Source of the DNA: Pedobacter frigoris
GTDB lineage: Bacteria; Bacteroidota; Bacteroidia; Sphingobacteriales; Sphingobacteriaceae
NCBI RefSeq assembly: GCF_005116445.1
Contig: NZ_SWBQ01000006.1
Span: 1-64,000, forward strand
Reading direction: 5' to 3'
DNA: 64,000 bases
Shown here piece by piece: positions 36,316 to 45,176 of the stretch (positions are counted from its first letter, which is position 1; each line of letters opens with the position of its first letter). The position numbers and the translations under genes are program-made. The notes below the pieces were generated by a model, which had not been told where the DNA came from, searched no databases, and saw nothing but the letters and a program-made list of their open reading frames with translations.

Positions 36316-36936
36316 ATGAACTATTTCAAGCAAACGATTTTAATATTACTTGTTGTTTCTGCTAACAAGGGTATCGCACAAAACTACGATAAGTTGGGTA
36401 TGCAAGCCTGGATGAAAGGAGATTATAAGGGAGCTGTAGCGCAACTGGAAAAGGCTGATAATAAAGATCCAAATAATGCATCTGTATTAAAAATGCTTGG
36501 ATATTCTTACTTTCAATGCGGTGATTTTGAAAATGCAATTTCAACATACAGCAGGTTCATTACTTTGAAACCCTCTGACTATTCAGCATATTATTACAGA
36601 GGAAAAGCAAGGTTAAATGTTGCTAATGATCCCAAGGAATCGTTGAACCAAATGAGAGAAGGTTTCTACCTTTCTGCCATTAAAGACTTTACTAAAGCGA
36701 TAGAAATAAATGGGGAAGAAGATCCTCAGTTGCTACAAAATAGGGGACTTGCTTACAAAGATTATGCGATTTACAAATCTTATAAAGTAAAAAAGTCTGC
36801 GGAAAAAGCTGCGTGTATTTTGTTGTTTAATAATTCAACAGCCGATTTTAAAAAGATATTGTTGGTGCAGCCTCAACGTAAAGATATTATCGGTCTGATC
36901 GACTATGTAAAGGCGCAGGTAGTAAGCTTAAAATAA
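36316..36936 (+). CDS. Exported TPR-repeat protein, function unknown
   Basis: A signal peptide (ending GIAQ, about residue 22) is followed by three or four tetratricopeptide repeats (MQAWMKGDYKGAVAQLEKA, MLGYSYFQCGDFENAISTYSRF, AIKDFTKAIEINGEED). Such proteins act as periplasmic scaffolds. The ATG at 36316 is preferred over the adjoining in-frame TTG at 36313. At 206 aa it is small. It ends 3 nt from the stop of the convergent lipoprotein gene, with no terminator between. Confidence 0.82.
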   Translation: MNYFKQTILILLVVSANKGIAQNYDKLGMQAWMKGDYKGAVAQLEKADNKDPNNASVLKMLGYSYFQCGDFENAISTYSRFITLKPSDYSAYYYRGKARLNVANDPKESLNQMREGFYLSAIKDFTKAIEINGEEDPQLLQNRGLAYKDYAIYKSYKVKKSAEKAACILLFNNSTADFKKILLVQPQRKDIIGLIDYVKAQVVSLK

Positions 36937-36939
36937 TCA

Positions 36940-37473
36940 TTACCTGAACCTGCCGGTCACCTTGTAATTTCTATCAGACAGTAATTTTATCTTCTGAGAT
37001 TTAACAATCTTATAGACACTGTCAGGGTAGTAAAACAGACTATCTGCGGAAGTATAAAGTGAGTTATTATTTTTTACAATGATTAATAATTTACTCACCT
37101 CCTTTGAAGAAGTATAGGTTATTTCTATTTCTTTGATCGGGACCTTCTCATTATCTGAAACATAAGTCTCTTTGTCTGCTTGTTTTATTATCTTAAATAA
37201 TCCTTTCCAGGAATCCTTATTGATATCTGCCTCGGAAAATATAGCCAGTTCTTTTTTCCAATCCGTAATCTTTACGGTTTTTGTTTCGGTAGAGCCATTC
37301 ACCTCAACCATTTTATAGATGGCAGGACTTGACTTTTGTAATCTGTTTACTTCATTTTCAAAATAGCCTTTTACATCAAAATAGCTCAAGTTAATCTTTT
37401 GTTTTTGTTCAGATGTATAACCGCACCCGAACAAAAACAAAATAACTGCATAAAATAGTATTATCTTTTTCAT
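36940..37473 (-). CDS. Lipoprotein of unknown function
   Basis: The N-terminus MKKIILFYAVILFLFGCGYTSEQ is a lipoprotein signal with lipobox LFGC. The remaining 160 residues are charged, with no family I recognise (VEVNGSTETKTVKITDWKKEL, KLLIIVKNNNSLY). Its ATG follows the gpmI stop with no gap at all, so it is translationally coupled to that glycolytic gene although no functional link is evident. Confidence 0.75.
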   Translation of the reverse strand: MKKIILFYAVILFLFGCGYTSEQKQKINLSYFDVKGYFENEVNRLQKSSPAIYKMVEVNGSTETKTVKITDWKKELAIFSEADINKDSWKGLFKIIKQADKETYVSDNEKVPIKEIEITYTSSKEVSKLLIIVKNNNSLYTSADSLFYYPDSVYKIVKSQKIKLLSDRNYKVTGRFR

Positions 37474-38994
37474 CTATACCAACTCGTTCCCGGTCATAAT
37501 ATCTGGCTTGGCGATACCCATGATTTTTAAAATAGTTGGTGCAACATCTCCCAACCTTCCGTCGGCAATGTTTTTAAAATCATTGTCAATTAGTATACAT
37601 GGAACCAGATTAGTCGTATGCGCTGTGTTTACAGAGCCGTCAGCATTTACCATGTATTCTGAATTCCCGTGATCAGCAAGAATGATGAAAGAGTACCCAT
37701 TTTCGAGGCCTTTGTTGACAACAATTTCTGCACAGCTGTCAGCTGTTTCAACGGCTTTGATTACTGCCTCAAAAACGCCGGTGTGACCCACCATATCCGG
37801 ATTTGCAAAATTCAAACAAACAAAATCAGGCCAGCCGGATTCCAGTTCTTTACATATCGCTTCTGTAATTCCTGCCGCACTCATTTCTGGCTGAAGATCA
37901 TAAGTGGCTACCTTAGGCGATGGAATTAAGATTCTTTTTTCATTCTCAAATTCCAGCTCTCTGCCGCCTGAAAAGAAAAATGTCACATGTGGGTATTTCT
38001 CTGTTTCTGCGATTCTGATCTGGTTTTTATGATTTTTTTCAAGTACTTCACCTAAAGTTTGAGAAAGATCGTCTTTAGTAAATACAACATTAACGCCGCT
38101 AAAACTTTCGTCATAAGTCGTCATTGTTACGTAATACAAAGGTAGCTTGTGCATGTCACAATCAGGATAATCCTGCTGGCATAATACCGAGGTAATTTCT
38201 CTGCCGCGGTCTGTTCTGTAGTTAAAGCAGATGACTACGTCATCAGGACCTATGGTCGCAACCGGTTCTCCATCTGTTTGTGTAACTACAATAGGTTTTA
38301 TAAACTCATCTGTAATCCCGTCTCGGTAAGACTGTTCTATAGCCATAACCGGATCACTTACCCTATGTCCAGTTCCTTTTGTCAAGAGATCATAAGCTAA
38401 TTTTACCCTTTCCCATCTTCTATCCCTATCCATAGCATAATATCTTCCGATTAAACTGGCTATTTTTCCTGTCGAACTTTGAAGATGATGATCCAGATCT
38501 TTAATGAAATTTAAACCTGAATAGGGATCAGTGTCTCTTCCATCCAAAAAAGCATGTATAAATACATCAGTCAAACCTTGCTGACCTGCCGCGTCACATA
38601 ACGCTTTCAGGTGATTGATATGTGCATGAACACCTCCATCTGAAACCAAGCCTATAAAGTGTACTCGTTTATTGTTGGCTTTTGCATAATCGAAAGCTTT
38701 TAGTAAGACCTCATTTTTATGAAATGTACCGTCACTTATGGCTTTGTTAATCCTCCCAAGTTCCTGGTAAACTACTCGCCCAGCACCAAGATTCATATGT
38801 CCAACCTCTGAATTTCCCATTTGACCCTCCGGTAAACCAACAGCTTCGCCTGATGCCTCTAGCCTTGAATTTGGATATCTTTCTAACATCGAATCAAAAA
38901 AAGGCGTATTAGCCATATATGCAGCATCAGAGCTGTCCTTTTTCCCATATCCCCATCCATCAAGGATAAGCAGTACTAATTTCTTATTGTTCAT
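37474..38994 (-). CDS. gpmI: Cofactor-independent phosphoglycerate mutase
   Basis: Interconverts 3- and 2-phosphoglycerate in glycolysis and gluconeogenesis, using two Mn ions. Alkaline-phosphatase-like fold: LLILDGWGYG near the start, catalytic Ser in GNSEVGHMNLGAGR (about residue 61), HAFLDGRDTDPYSG, and metal ligands in NFANPDMVGHTG and ADHGNSEYM. The ATG at 38994 gives 506 aa, the family size. The frame can be opened to a GTG at 39033, but that lies next to the predicted transcription start. A lipoprotein gene follows directly. Confidence 0.95.
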   Translation of the reverse strand: MNNKKLVLLILDGWGYGKKDSSDAAYMANTPFFDSMLERYPNSRLEASGEAVGLPEGQMGNSEVGHMNLGAGRVVYQELGRINKAISDGTFHKNEVLLKAFDYAKANNKRVHFIGLVSDGGVHAHINHLKALCDAAGQQGLTDVFIHAFLDGRDTDPYSGLNFIKDLDHHLQSSTGKIASLIGRYYAMDRDRRWERVKLAYDLLTKGTGHRVSDPVMAIEQSYRDGITDEFIKPIVVTQTDGEPVATIGPDDVVICFNYRTDRGREITSVLCQQDYPDCDMHKLPLYYVTMTTYDESFSGVNVVFTKDDLSQTLGEVLEKNHKNQIRIAETEKYPHVTFFFSGGRELEFENEKRILIPSPKVATYDLQPEMSAAGITEAICKELESGWPDFVCLNFANPDMVGHTGVFEAVIKAVETADSCAEIVVNKGLENGYSFIILADHGNSEYMVNADGSVNTAHTTNLVPCILIDNDFKNIADGRLGDVAPTILKIMGIAKPDIMTGNELV

Positions 38995-39037
38995 TCGTGG
39001 TATAATCTTATTGTTTTTATGTGACAACCGCACATAG

Positions 39038-39045
39038 CAAATATA
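39038..39045 (-). promoter_or_regulatory. -7 promoter element of gpmI
   Basis: TATATTTG on the minus strand, 43 nt upstream of the chosen ATG. No clear -33 TTTG. Confidence 0.5.
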
Positions 39046-39137
39046 AGCCTATTAGCTCTTTTTTTTGAACCAATTTGTTTTTTATGATCTATTAATGGCA
39101 TAATTTATGTGCGAATAAAGCATTAGCTATTATAGAG

Positions 39138-39533
39138 ATGATTAAGCCTTTACTTTCTTTACTTATACTTTTTGTTCAATTCCCCTCCTTATCTGTGCTT
39201 CAAGGTGATATTATAGATACTTTGTCAACTCATTTTAAGAGTGGAAATTCAAAAGAAATTGCTGTAAATTTCTCTTCATCTGTAGATTTAATAATAATTG
39301 ATGAAGAAGATGTGTACTCTAAAGCACAGGCAGAACAAATACTTAGAAGTTTTTTTTCTAAATATCCACCCACCAAATCAACTGTAATTCACAGGCTAAA
39401 CAACAATCCAAACTATAGGTATGGGGCGCTTTCTCTAGGTACAAAAAATGGAGTTTTCAGAGTATCCATTACAATGAAAAAGACTGGGAATGCTTTTTTT
39501 ATAACTGAATTGAGAATTGAAGCGGATAAATAG
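39138..39533 (+). CDS. DUF4783 family exported protein
   Basis: A short secreted protein (131 aa) with a signal peptide (about 1-20) and an NTF2-like fold expected from the family (DTLSTHFKSGNSKEIAVNFSSSVDL, EQILRSFFSKYPP, FFITELRIE). It resembles the DUF4783 proteins of Bacteroidota, which have no established function. It precedes nadC by 35 nt on the same strand, although nadC also seems to have its own promoter in that gap. Confidence 0.8.
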   Translation: MIKPLLSLLILFVQFPSLSVLQGDIIDTLSTHFKSGNSKEIAVNFSSSVDLIIIDEEDVYSKAQAEQILRSFFSKYPPTKSTVIHRLNNNPNYRYGALSLGTKNGVFRVSITMKKTGNAFFITELRIEADK

Positions 39534-39544
39534 TAGTAAAATGC

Positions 39545-39552
39545 TATTTTTG
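39545..39552 (+). promoter_or_regulatory. -7 promoter element of nadC
   Basis: TATTTTTG matches TAnnTTTG, 16 nt before the TTG start of nadC. No -33 TTTG at usual spacing. Confidence 0.4.
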
Positions 39553-39568
39553 GGTTTAAATTTAAGTT

Positions 39569-40411
39569 TTGGATAAGCAAATCATAGATAATTTTATAAA
39601 GAACGCAATTGCTGAAGACCAGGGTGATGGCGATCATACTTCCCTCTCAACAATCCCTTCAAATGCACAGGGTCAGGCAAAATTGCTCATTAAAGAAGCT
39701 GGAATACTTGCAGGCGTAGCGTTAGCTTTACAAATTTTCAATCATATAGATCCCAAATTACAAGTTGAAGTTTTTATTAATGACGGCGCAACTGTAAAAT
39801 ACGGCGATATTGCGTTAACAGTATCAGGAAGTACACATTCAATTCTTTTAGCCGAAAGACTTGTGCTAAATTGCATGCAACGCATGAGCGGAATCGCTAC
39901 TAAAACCAATCATATCGTTAAATTACTGGAGCCTTATCATACCAAATTATTGGATACCCGGAAAACAACACCTGGATTACGGTACCTTGAAAAATGGGCT
40001 GTTCGTATCGGTGGGGGAGTTAATCATCGCATAGGGCTCTACGATATGATTTTGATCAAAGACAATCATGTAGATTATGCAGGAGGTATTGCAAATGCTA
40101 TTAATGCCGCTAATCAATATTTGAAAAATCACAGTAAAGCATTGCAGATAGAGATTGAAGTTAGAGATCTGAAGGAACTCGATCAGGTTTTAGAAACTAA
40201 AGGTATTGATCGTATTATGCTCGATAATTTTAGTTTTGAAGATCTCAAAGCAGCTGTTAAAATGATTGATGGCAAGTACATCACTGAGGCTTCAGGAGGT
40301 ATTGTAGAGGAAAATGTAACAGCGTATGCTGAATGCGGTGTGGATTTTATCTCTATGGGAGCATTGACACATTCGGTTAAGAGTTTAGATATAAGTTTAA
40401 AAGCTTTCTAG
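39569..40411 (+). CDS. nadC: Nicotinate-nucleotide pyrophosphorylase (quinolinate phosphoribosyltransferase)
   Basis: Joins quinolinate and PRPP to make nicotinate mononucleotide, releasing CO2, in de novo NAD synthesis. Motifs: EDQGDGDHTS near the start, LNCMQRMSGIATKT, DTRKTTPGLRYLEKWAVRIGGGVNHR (about 130-155), IEVEVRDL-like EIEVRDLKEL and ASGGIVEENV. The start is a TTG at 39569; the residues after it (DKQIIDNFIKNAI) match the family N-terminus and the only nearby ATG (39541) is out of frame. Length 280 aa. plsY follows after 3 nt. Confidence 0.94.
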   Translation: MDKQIIDNFIKNAIAEDQGDGDHTSLSTIPSNAQGQAKLLIKEAGILAGVALALQIFNHIDPKLQVEVFINDGATVKYGDIALTVSGSTHSILLAERLVLNCMQRMSGIATKTNHIVKLLEPYHTKLLDTRKTTPGLRYLEKWAVRIGGGVNHRIGLYDMILIKDNHVDYAGGIANAINAANQYLKNHSKALQIEIEVRDLKELDQVLETKGIDRIMLDNFSFEDLKAAVKMIDGKYITEASGGIVEENVTAYAECGVDFISMGALTHSVKSLDISLKAF

Positions 40412-40414
40412 AAT

Positions 40415-41059
40415 ATGATATCAATCTATTCTATATCTGCAGTTATTTTAGCCTATCTCTTTGGTTCTATACCTACTGCAGTTTGGTTGGGGCAGGCTTT
40501 TTACGGGGTAGATGTACGTGAATACGGAAGTGGTAACGCAGGGGCTACAAATACTTTCAGGGTATTGGGCAAGAAAGCGGGAATTGCGGTGATGACTATA
40601 GATATAGCCAAAGGATTTACAGCCACACAACTTGCATACTATATAGGTCTATCTGTTACAGGACCGCACAATTCTTCTCAATTCATCAACTACCAGCTCG
40701 CATTGGGCGTTACCGCTGTAATGGGCCATTTGTTCCCTATATTCGCAGGTTTTCGCGGGGGGAAAGGAGTTGCTACTCTTTTTGGAATGATTTTGGCAGT
40801 TAACTTTCAGGCAGCGATGCTTTGTGTTCTTGTCTTTGTGGTAGTACTGTTGGCGACTAAGTACGTGTCATTAAGTTCCATTTGTGCAGGCTTTACATTT
40901 CCTTTGAGTATTGTATTCATTTTACATTCCTCAGTGAAATCAGAGGTTTTATATGGGATGTGTGTATGTATACTTATTTTGGTTACCCATCAGAAAAATC
41001 TTGAAAGACTACTCAAGGGAAAAGAATCCAAAGTATATCTGTTTAAGAAAAGAAATTAG
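40415..41059 (+). CDS. plsY: Acyl-phosphate:glycerol-3-phosphate acyltransferase
   Basis: An inner-membrane enzyme that transfers an acyl group from acyl-phosphate to glycerol-3-phosphate, the first step of phospholipid synthesis. Five or so transmembrane helices with the three family motifs: GSIPTAVWLG, REYGSGNAGATNTFRVLG, and GHLFPIFAGFRGGKGVATLFG. Length 214 aa is normal. It follows nadC by 3 nt and is probably co-transcribed. Confidence 0.95.
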   Translation: MISIYSISAVILAYLFGSIPTAVWLGQAFYGVDVREYGSGNAGATNTFRVLGKKAGIAVMTIDIAKGFTATQLAYYIGLSVTGPHNSSQFINYQLALGVTAVMGHLFPIFAGFRGGKGVATLFGMILAVNFQAAMLCVLVFVVVLLATKYVSLSSICAGFTFPLSIVFILHSSVKSEVLYGMCVCILILVTHQKNLERLLKGKESKVYLFKKRN

Positions 41060-41095
41060 CTTTTTTAGCTAAAAATTCATTAAACAAATAAACTT

Positions 41096-41902
41096 ATGAA
41101 ACGTATATTATTCGCAGGCATAACCGTAGTAACGTTAGCCTTCTCATCTTGCTCCACTGTTCCCCTAACCGGAAGAAGCAGGTTAAATCTAGTTAGTGAT
41201 GACCAGGTTCTGCCAATGGCATTTCAGGCATATAGCGAGTTCCTGACAGAGAATAAAAGCGCTGTATTATCAGCATCCAACGCCCAGGCTTCCAAGGTCA
41301 AAATGGTCGGAAACAAGCTAATCGCGGCTGTTAAAAGTTATATGAATGCCAATGGGCACGCCGAACTCATCAAGAACTATAATTGGGAGGTCAATGTTGT
41401 ACAGAGCAAGGAACTCAATGCTTGGTGTATGCCGGGAGGCAAGATTGTGGTTTATACAGGTATCCTGCCCGTAACCAAAGATGATGCAGGTCTCGCTACA
41501 GTAATGGGGCATGAGATTGCTCACGCAATTGCAGGTCACTCGGCCGAACGCATGTCGCAGCAGATGGTGGCTCAAGGCGTAGGTGCACTGGGAAACGTGG
41601 CAACTGCTAACAATACAAAAACACAATCTATTTTTAATACATTATACGGCGTAGGAACACCTCTTGCAATGTTGAGCTATGGTCGTAACCAGGAGCTCGA
41701 AGCGGATAGGTTAGGACTTATTTTTATGGCTATGGCGGGTTATAACCCTCAAAATGCAACTGCTTTTTGGCAGAGGATGTCGTCGGCATCTTCAGGAAGT
41801 CAAAAACCACCTGAATTCTTGAGTACACACCCTAGTGATAACACGCGTATTGCAAGAATACAAAATGCCTTGCCTGAAGCGCAAAAATATTATAAACCAT
41901 AA
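41096..41902 (+). CDS. M48-family metalloprotease lipoprotein
   Basis: A zinc peptidase of the M48 family exported as a lipoprotein (signal ending FSSC, Cys about 19), similar to LoiP/BepA-type envelope quality-control proteases. The zinc site HEIAHAIAGH lies near residue 140 with the third ligand Glu in NQELEADRLGL near 205. STVPLTGRSRLNLVS after the Cys is common in this group. At 268 aa it lacks the TPR domain of BepA. Last gene of the DUF4783-nadC-plsY group, with its own terminator. Confidence 0.92.
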   Translation: MKRILFAGITVVTLAFSSCSTVPLTGRSRLNLVSDDQVLPMAFQAYSEFLTENKSAVLSASNAQASKVKMVGNKLIAAVKSYMNANGHAELIKNYNWEVNVVQSKELNAWCMPGGKIVVYTGILPVTKDDAGLATVMGHEIAHAIAGHSAERMSQQMVAQGVGALGNVATANNTKTQSIFNTLYGVGTPLAMLSYGRNQELEADRLGLIFMAMAGYNPQNATAFWQRMSSASSGSQKPPEFLSTHPSDNTRIARIQNALPEAQKYYKP

Positions 41903-41922
41903 ATTCTAACGATTTATTAGAC

Positions 41923-41950
41923 AGGCTGCCAGCTATTTGGCGGCCTTTTT
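41923..41950 (+). terminator. Terminator after the M48 protease gene
   Basis: A 9-bp stem (41923-41931 with 41938-41946, one G-T pair) followed by five T. The T-run overlaps the stop codon of convergent pabB. Confidence 0.85.
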
Positions 41951-43205
41951 AATGCCCCAAAGTTTGCATGATGGCTTCAGCCTTCAATAGACACTCCTGA
42001 TATTCCAGTTCAGCAACTGCAGCATAAGTAATTGCACCGCCTACCTGGAAAGATAAATACCGCGATTCCGCATTATAAAGAATACTCCTGATCACTACAT
42101 TGAAGTCGAAATCACCCTCAGGCGTAATGTATCCAAATGAACCTGAATAAGCCCCTCGTTTGCTGGATTCATACTGCTCTATCAATTCCATCGCTTTTAC
42201 CTTTGGTGCTCCAGTCATAGAACCCATCGGGAAGGCGTTTTTCAATACATCAACGATGTGGACTTCCGCAGCAAGTTCTGCACTTACTGTAGATATCATC
42301 TGATAAACTTGTCTGAAACCATAAATTCCAAATAACTCTTCAACTCTTACACTGCCCTTTACGGCACTTTTTGTAAGGTCATTTCTTACCAGGTCTACAA
42401 TCATTACGTTTTCAGCCCGTTCCTTCTCATCTTGTTGCAGGCTAACTTTGATGGATTCATCTTCAATCGGATCTATACTTCGTTTGGCTGTACCTTTTAT
42501 AGGCTGTGAAATCAGCCGCTTTTGTCTTTTGCAGATAAATCGCTCTGGACTGGCAGATAGAATATAGCAATCCTTTATTTTAAAGAAACCCGAAAAAGGG
42601 GTAGGGGAGATCTTGTTTAGTTCCCTGTAAATTCCAAGCGGATCAATACTGGCATGATGTGCAAAGAATTCCTGACAAAAATTGACTTCATAAAGATCTC
42701 CTTTAAGGATATGCTGCTGTAATTGCTTAACCGTTTTTATATAGGCATCTTTGGATATTCTACTCGTTATCTCTGGTCTTATCCTTACTGTTTCATCGTT
42801 AAGGACTAGCATGTTTATCTGATCTAAGATATCTTCTTTATTTCCAATCAGTACTTTAATCTCCCCATTCGCTATTACAAAAAGATATTGAGGTATAAAA
42901 AAGAACAAATCAGGAAAACCAAGTTCATCGGTATTTGCAGAATTTAAAGCTTCAATCTCATTTTTCAGATCATAACTCAATAGCCCAAACATCCAGTCCT
43001 GATGTTCATCGTAAAAGGATTTGAGCCCTTCAAATGCATTGCCAGAATGATGCGTAATGCTTTTATCGATCCCTGCTGCAATCAAAAAATCAAATGCACC
43101 ATAAGCATCTGGGTAATCATTAGAGTCCAGACAGCAACAGGTATCAAAACTACCGGCCCATTGCAGTGCCCTCTGCTTAAAAAGATGTAAATCCTGAACC
43201 TTCAT
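41949..43205 (-). CDS. pabB: Aminodeoxychorismate synthase component I
   Basis: Aminates chorismate to 4-amino-4-deoxychorismate for p-aminobenzoate and folate. The chorismate-binding domain fills the C-terminal two thirds. Its PIKGTAKR motif near residue 235 carries the Lys typical of PabB (trpE has Ala there), and GSMTGAPKVKAMELIEQYE near 325 is the second signature. The N-terminal part is degenerate. Length 418 aa. A glutaminase partner (pabA) is not next to it. The class IV aminotransferase at 54.5 kb could be the following lyase. Confidence 0.9.
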   Translation of the reverse strand: MKVQDLHLFKQRALQWAGSFDTCCCLDSNDYPDAYGAFDFLIAAGIDKSITHHSGNAFEGLKSFYDEHQDWMFGLLSYDLKNEIEALNSANTDELGFPDLFFFIPQYLFVIANGEIKVLIGNKEDILDQINMLVLNDETVRIRPEITSRISKDAYIKTVKQLQQHILKGDLYEVNFCQEFFAHHASIDPLGIYRELNKISPTPFSGFFKIKDCYILSASPERFICKRQKRLISQPIKGTAKRSIDPIEDESIKVSLQQDEKERAENVMIVDLVRNDLTKSAVKGSVRVEELFGIYGFRQVYQMISTVSAELAAEVHIVDVLKNAFPMGSMTGAPKVKAMELIEQYESSKRGAYSGSFGYITPEGDFDFNVVIRSILYNAESRYLSFQVGGAITYAAVAELEYQECLLKAEAIMQTLGH

Positions 43206-43260
43206 TTAGTTGCGCAAATGTATATAATAAGCAGCGGATTTCGCAAATGAAAGCCAATGA

Positions 43261-43284
43261 AAAAGGCGACCATTGGCCGCCTTT
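43261..43284 (-). terminator. Terminator of purA
   Basis: A 7-bp stem (AAAGGCG at 43262-43268 with CGCCTTT at 43278-43284) with minus-strand T-run, 19 nt past the purA stop. Confidence 0.8.
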
Positions 43285-43302
43285 ACAATATAATAGTAAG
43301 TA

Positions 43303-44580
43303 TTAATCTAATATCAATGTTTGAGTTCTGTCAGGCCCCACAGAAAGATATTTCACAGGCACCTCAAGCTCTTGTTCCAAAAATGCAATGTATTCCGCCA
43401 GTTTAGCCGGAATTTCGTCAGTTTTAGTAATTTTGGTTACATCTGTTTTCCAGCCCTGAATTTCTTTAAGAACAGGGGTAGGTTTTACAGTGATGATATC
43501 ATATGGCATGTAATCTATCGTTTCGCCGTTATGCTCATAATGCGTACATGCATAGATCGTATCAAAACCATCCAAAACATCAGCTTTCATCATGATCAGC
43601 TCTGTTACACCATTTAGCATAATCGCGTATTTTAGTGCAGGAAGATCGATCCATCCGCAACGGCGTGCACGTCCTGTTGTTGCTCCGAATTCATGACCAA
43701 CTTTACGCAAAGTTTCGCCAACTTCATCGTCAAGTTCAGTAGGGAAAGGTCCGCCACCAACACGTGTGCAATATGCTTTGAAAATACCGTATACATGACC
43801 TACTTTATTGGGCGCTATGCCCAATCCTGTACATGCACCGGCAGTTGTAGTATTGGAAGAAGTAACGAACGGATAAGAACCAAAATCTACATCAAGCAAA
43901 GTGCCTTGGGCACCTTCTGCCAATACAGTTTTTCCTTCTTTCAAAAATCCGTTTACATAATGCTCACTGTCAACATGAGGAATGTTTTTAATGAATTCTA
44001 TGGCTTCAAAGAAAGCAGCTTCTTTCTCTGTAAGGTCGTATTCAAACTCATAATGAGAAAGAATTTCTTTGTGCTTCTCAACAAGCCTGTTATAACGTTC
44101 TTTGAAATCAGGTAAAGTGGTGTCGCCTACTCTTAGTCCATTACGGCCGGTTTTGTCCATGTAAGTCGGACCTATACCTTTTAAAGTAGAGCCAATTTTA
44201 TCCTTGCCCATTTTCTGCTCATTAGCAGCATCAAGTAACTGATGCGTAGGTAAGATCAAATGTGCTTTACGTGCGATAACAAGTTTTCCTTTAGCAACAG
44301 GATCATGACCTGCTGTTTTAAGGTTGTCTAATTCTCTTTTTAAAATGATGGGATCAATTACCACACCATTTCCGATTAAGTTCATTGTTTTTTCATTGAA
44401 AATACCTGATGGAATGGTATTTAAAACAAATTTTTTGCCATCAAACTCTAAAGTATGTCCGGCATTCGGACCGCCTTGAAAACGAGCTATCAAATCATAT
44501 TGTGGACTTAGTACATCAACAATTTTACCTTTGCCTTCATCGCCCCATTGCAGGCCCAGAAGCACGTCTACTTGCGTCAT
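43303..44580 (-). CDS. purA: Adenylosuccinate synthetase
   Basis: Commits IMP to AMP synthesis by condensing it with aspartate using GTP. Motifs: QWGDEGKGKIVD near residue 11, GGPNAGHT, IGSTLKGIGPTYMDKTGRNGLR, TTTAGACTGLGI and TTGRARRCGW. Length 425 aa is standard. It lies 40 nt downstream of the Fur-family gene on the same strand. In other bacteria PurA is inhibited by ppGpp, so its place in a block with the ppGpp enzyme is suggestive. Confidence 0.97.
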   Translation of the reverse strand: MTQVDVLLGLQWGDEGKGKIVDVLSPQYDLIARFQGGPNAGHTLEFDGKKFVLNTIPSGIFNEKTMNLIGNGVVIDPIILKRELDNLKTAGHDPVAKGKLVIARKAHLILPTHQLLDAANEQKMGKDKIGSTLKGIGPTYMDKTGRNGLRVGDTTLPDFKERYNRLVEKHKEILSHYEFEYDLTEKEAAFFEAIEFIKNIPHVDSEHYVNGFLKEGKTVLAEGAQGTLLDVDFGSYPFVTSSNTTTAGACTGLGIAPNKVGHVYGIFKAYCTRVGGGPFPTELDDEVGETLRKVGHEFGATTGRARRCGWIDLPALKYAIMLNGVTELIMMKADVLDGFDTIYACTHYEHNGETIDYMPYDIITVKPTPVLKEIQGWKTDVTKITKTDEIPAKLAEYIAFLEQELEVPVKYLSVGPDRTQTLILD

Positions 44581-44620
44581 TCTTTAAATTTAAAAATAGA
44601 AATATTTATAATTGGATATA

Positions 44621-45112
44621 TTAACTAGCGTTTTTAATGTTAGCACTTTGGGTATTCATCGCTGCTTTTGCAGAGCAATCAAAGCAACTGCCGTATAAAT
44701 TAAGCGAATGGTGTTTAATCTCAAATTTAAGCAAATCACCAATCATACTTTGAATCTGATGAATACGGGGATCGCAGAATTCTACCACTTTTCCGCAATC
44801 GATACAGATTACGTGGTCGTGCTGATGATAGCCGTAAGATTTCTCAAATTGTGCCATGTTTTTACCAAACTGATGTTTTGTAACCAGGTCACATGAAACT
44901 AATAATTCCAGTGTGTTGTATACAGTTGCCCTGCTCACACGGTATTTCTGGTTTTTCATATGGATGTAAAGTGTCTCTACATCAAAATGATCATCTCTTG
45001 AATAAATCTCTTCTAAGATGGCAAAACGCTCAGGCGTTTTTCTCAGACTTTTATTTTCGAGGTAGGCTTCGAATATTTTTCTTACCAGCTCGCTGTTGTG
45101 GTTTGTAGACAT
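44621..45112 (-). CDS. fur: Fur-family metal-responsive repressor
   Basis: A Fe/metal-sensing transcription factor. Winged-helix domain (about 15-85, with KYRVSRATVYNTLELLVSCDLV) and dimerisation domain containing YHQHDHVICIDCGKVVEF and a second metal site YGSCFDC. The arrangement of H-x-DH and two Cys pairs resembles Fur more than PerR or Zur, but the exact metal is not certain. At 163 aa it is complete. It has its own promoter and an AAAGGAG Shine-Dalgarno-like sequence; purA follows. Confidence 0.85.
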   Translation of the reverse strand: MSTNHNSELVRKIFEAYLENKSLRKTPERFAILEEIYSRDDHFDVETLYIHMKNQKYRVSRATVYNTLELLVSCDLVTKHQFGKNMAQFEKSYGYHQHDHVICIDCGKVVEFCDPRIHQIQSMIGDLLKFEIKHHSLNLYGSCFDCSAKAAMNTQSANIKNAS

Positions 45113-45129
45113 AGTTTTTAAACTCCTTT

Positions 45130-45137
45130 CAAAGTTA
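45130..45137 (-). promoter_or_regulatory. -7 promoter element of the Fur-family gene
   Basis: TAACTTTG on the minus strand, 17 nt upstream of the ATG, followed by AAAGGAG. No Fur-box-like palindrome was recognised here. Confidence 0.5.
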
Positions 45138-45176
45138 CCAATTTTTAGATAAAACGCTAATCATTTAAAAGTATTT

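Noticed and set aside
41055..41072. TTAGCT/AGCTAA hairpin at the plsY stop as a terminator
   Set aside because: Followed by A-rich rather than T-rich sequence on the + strand and lies between genes likely to be co-transcribed.
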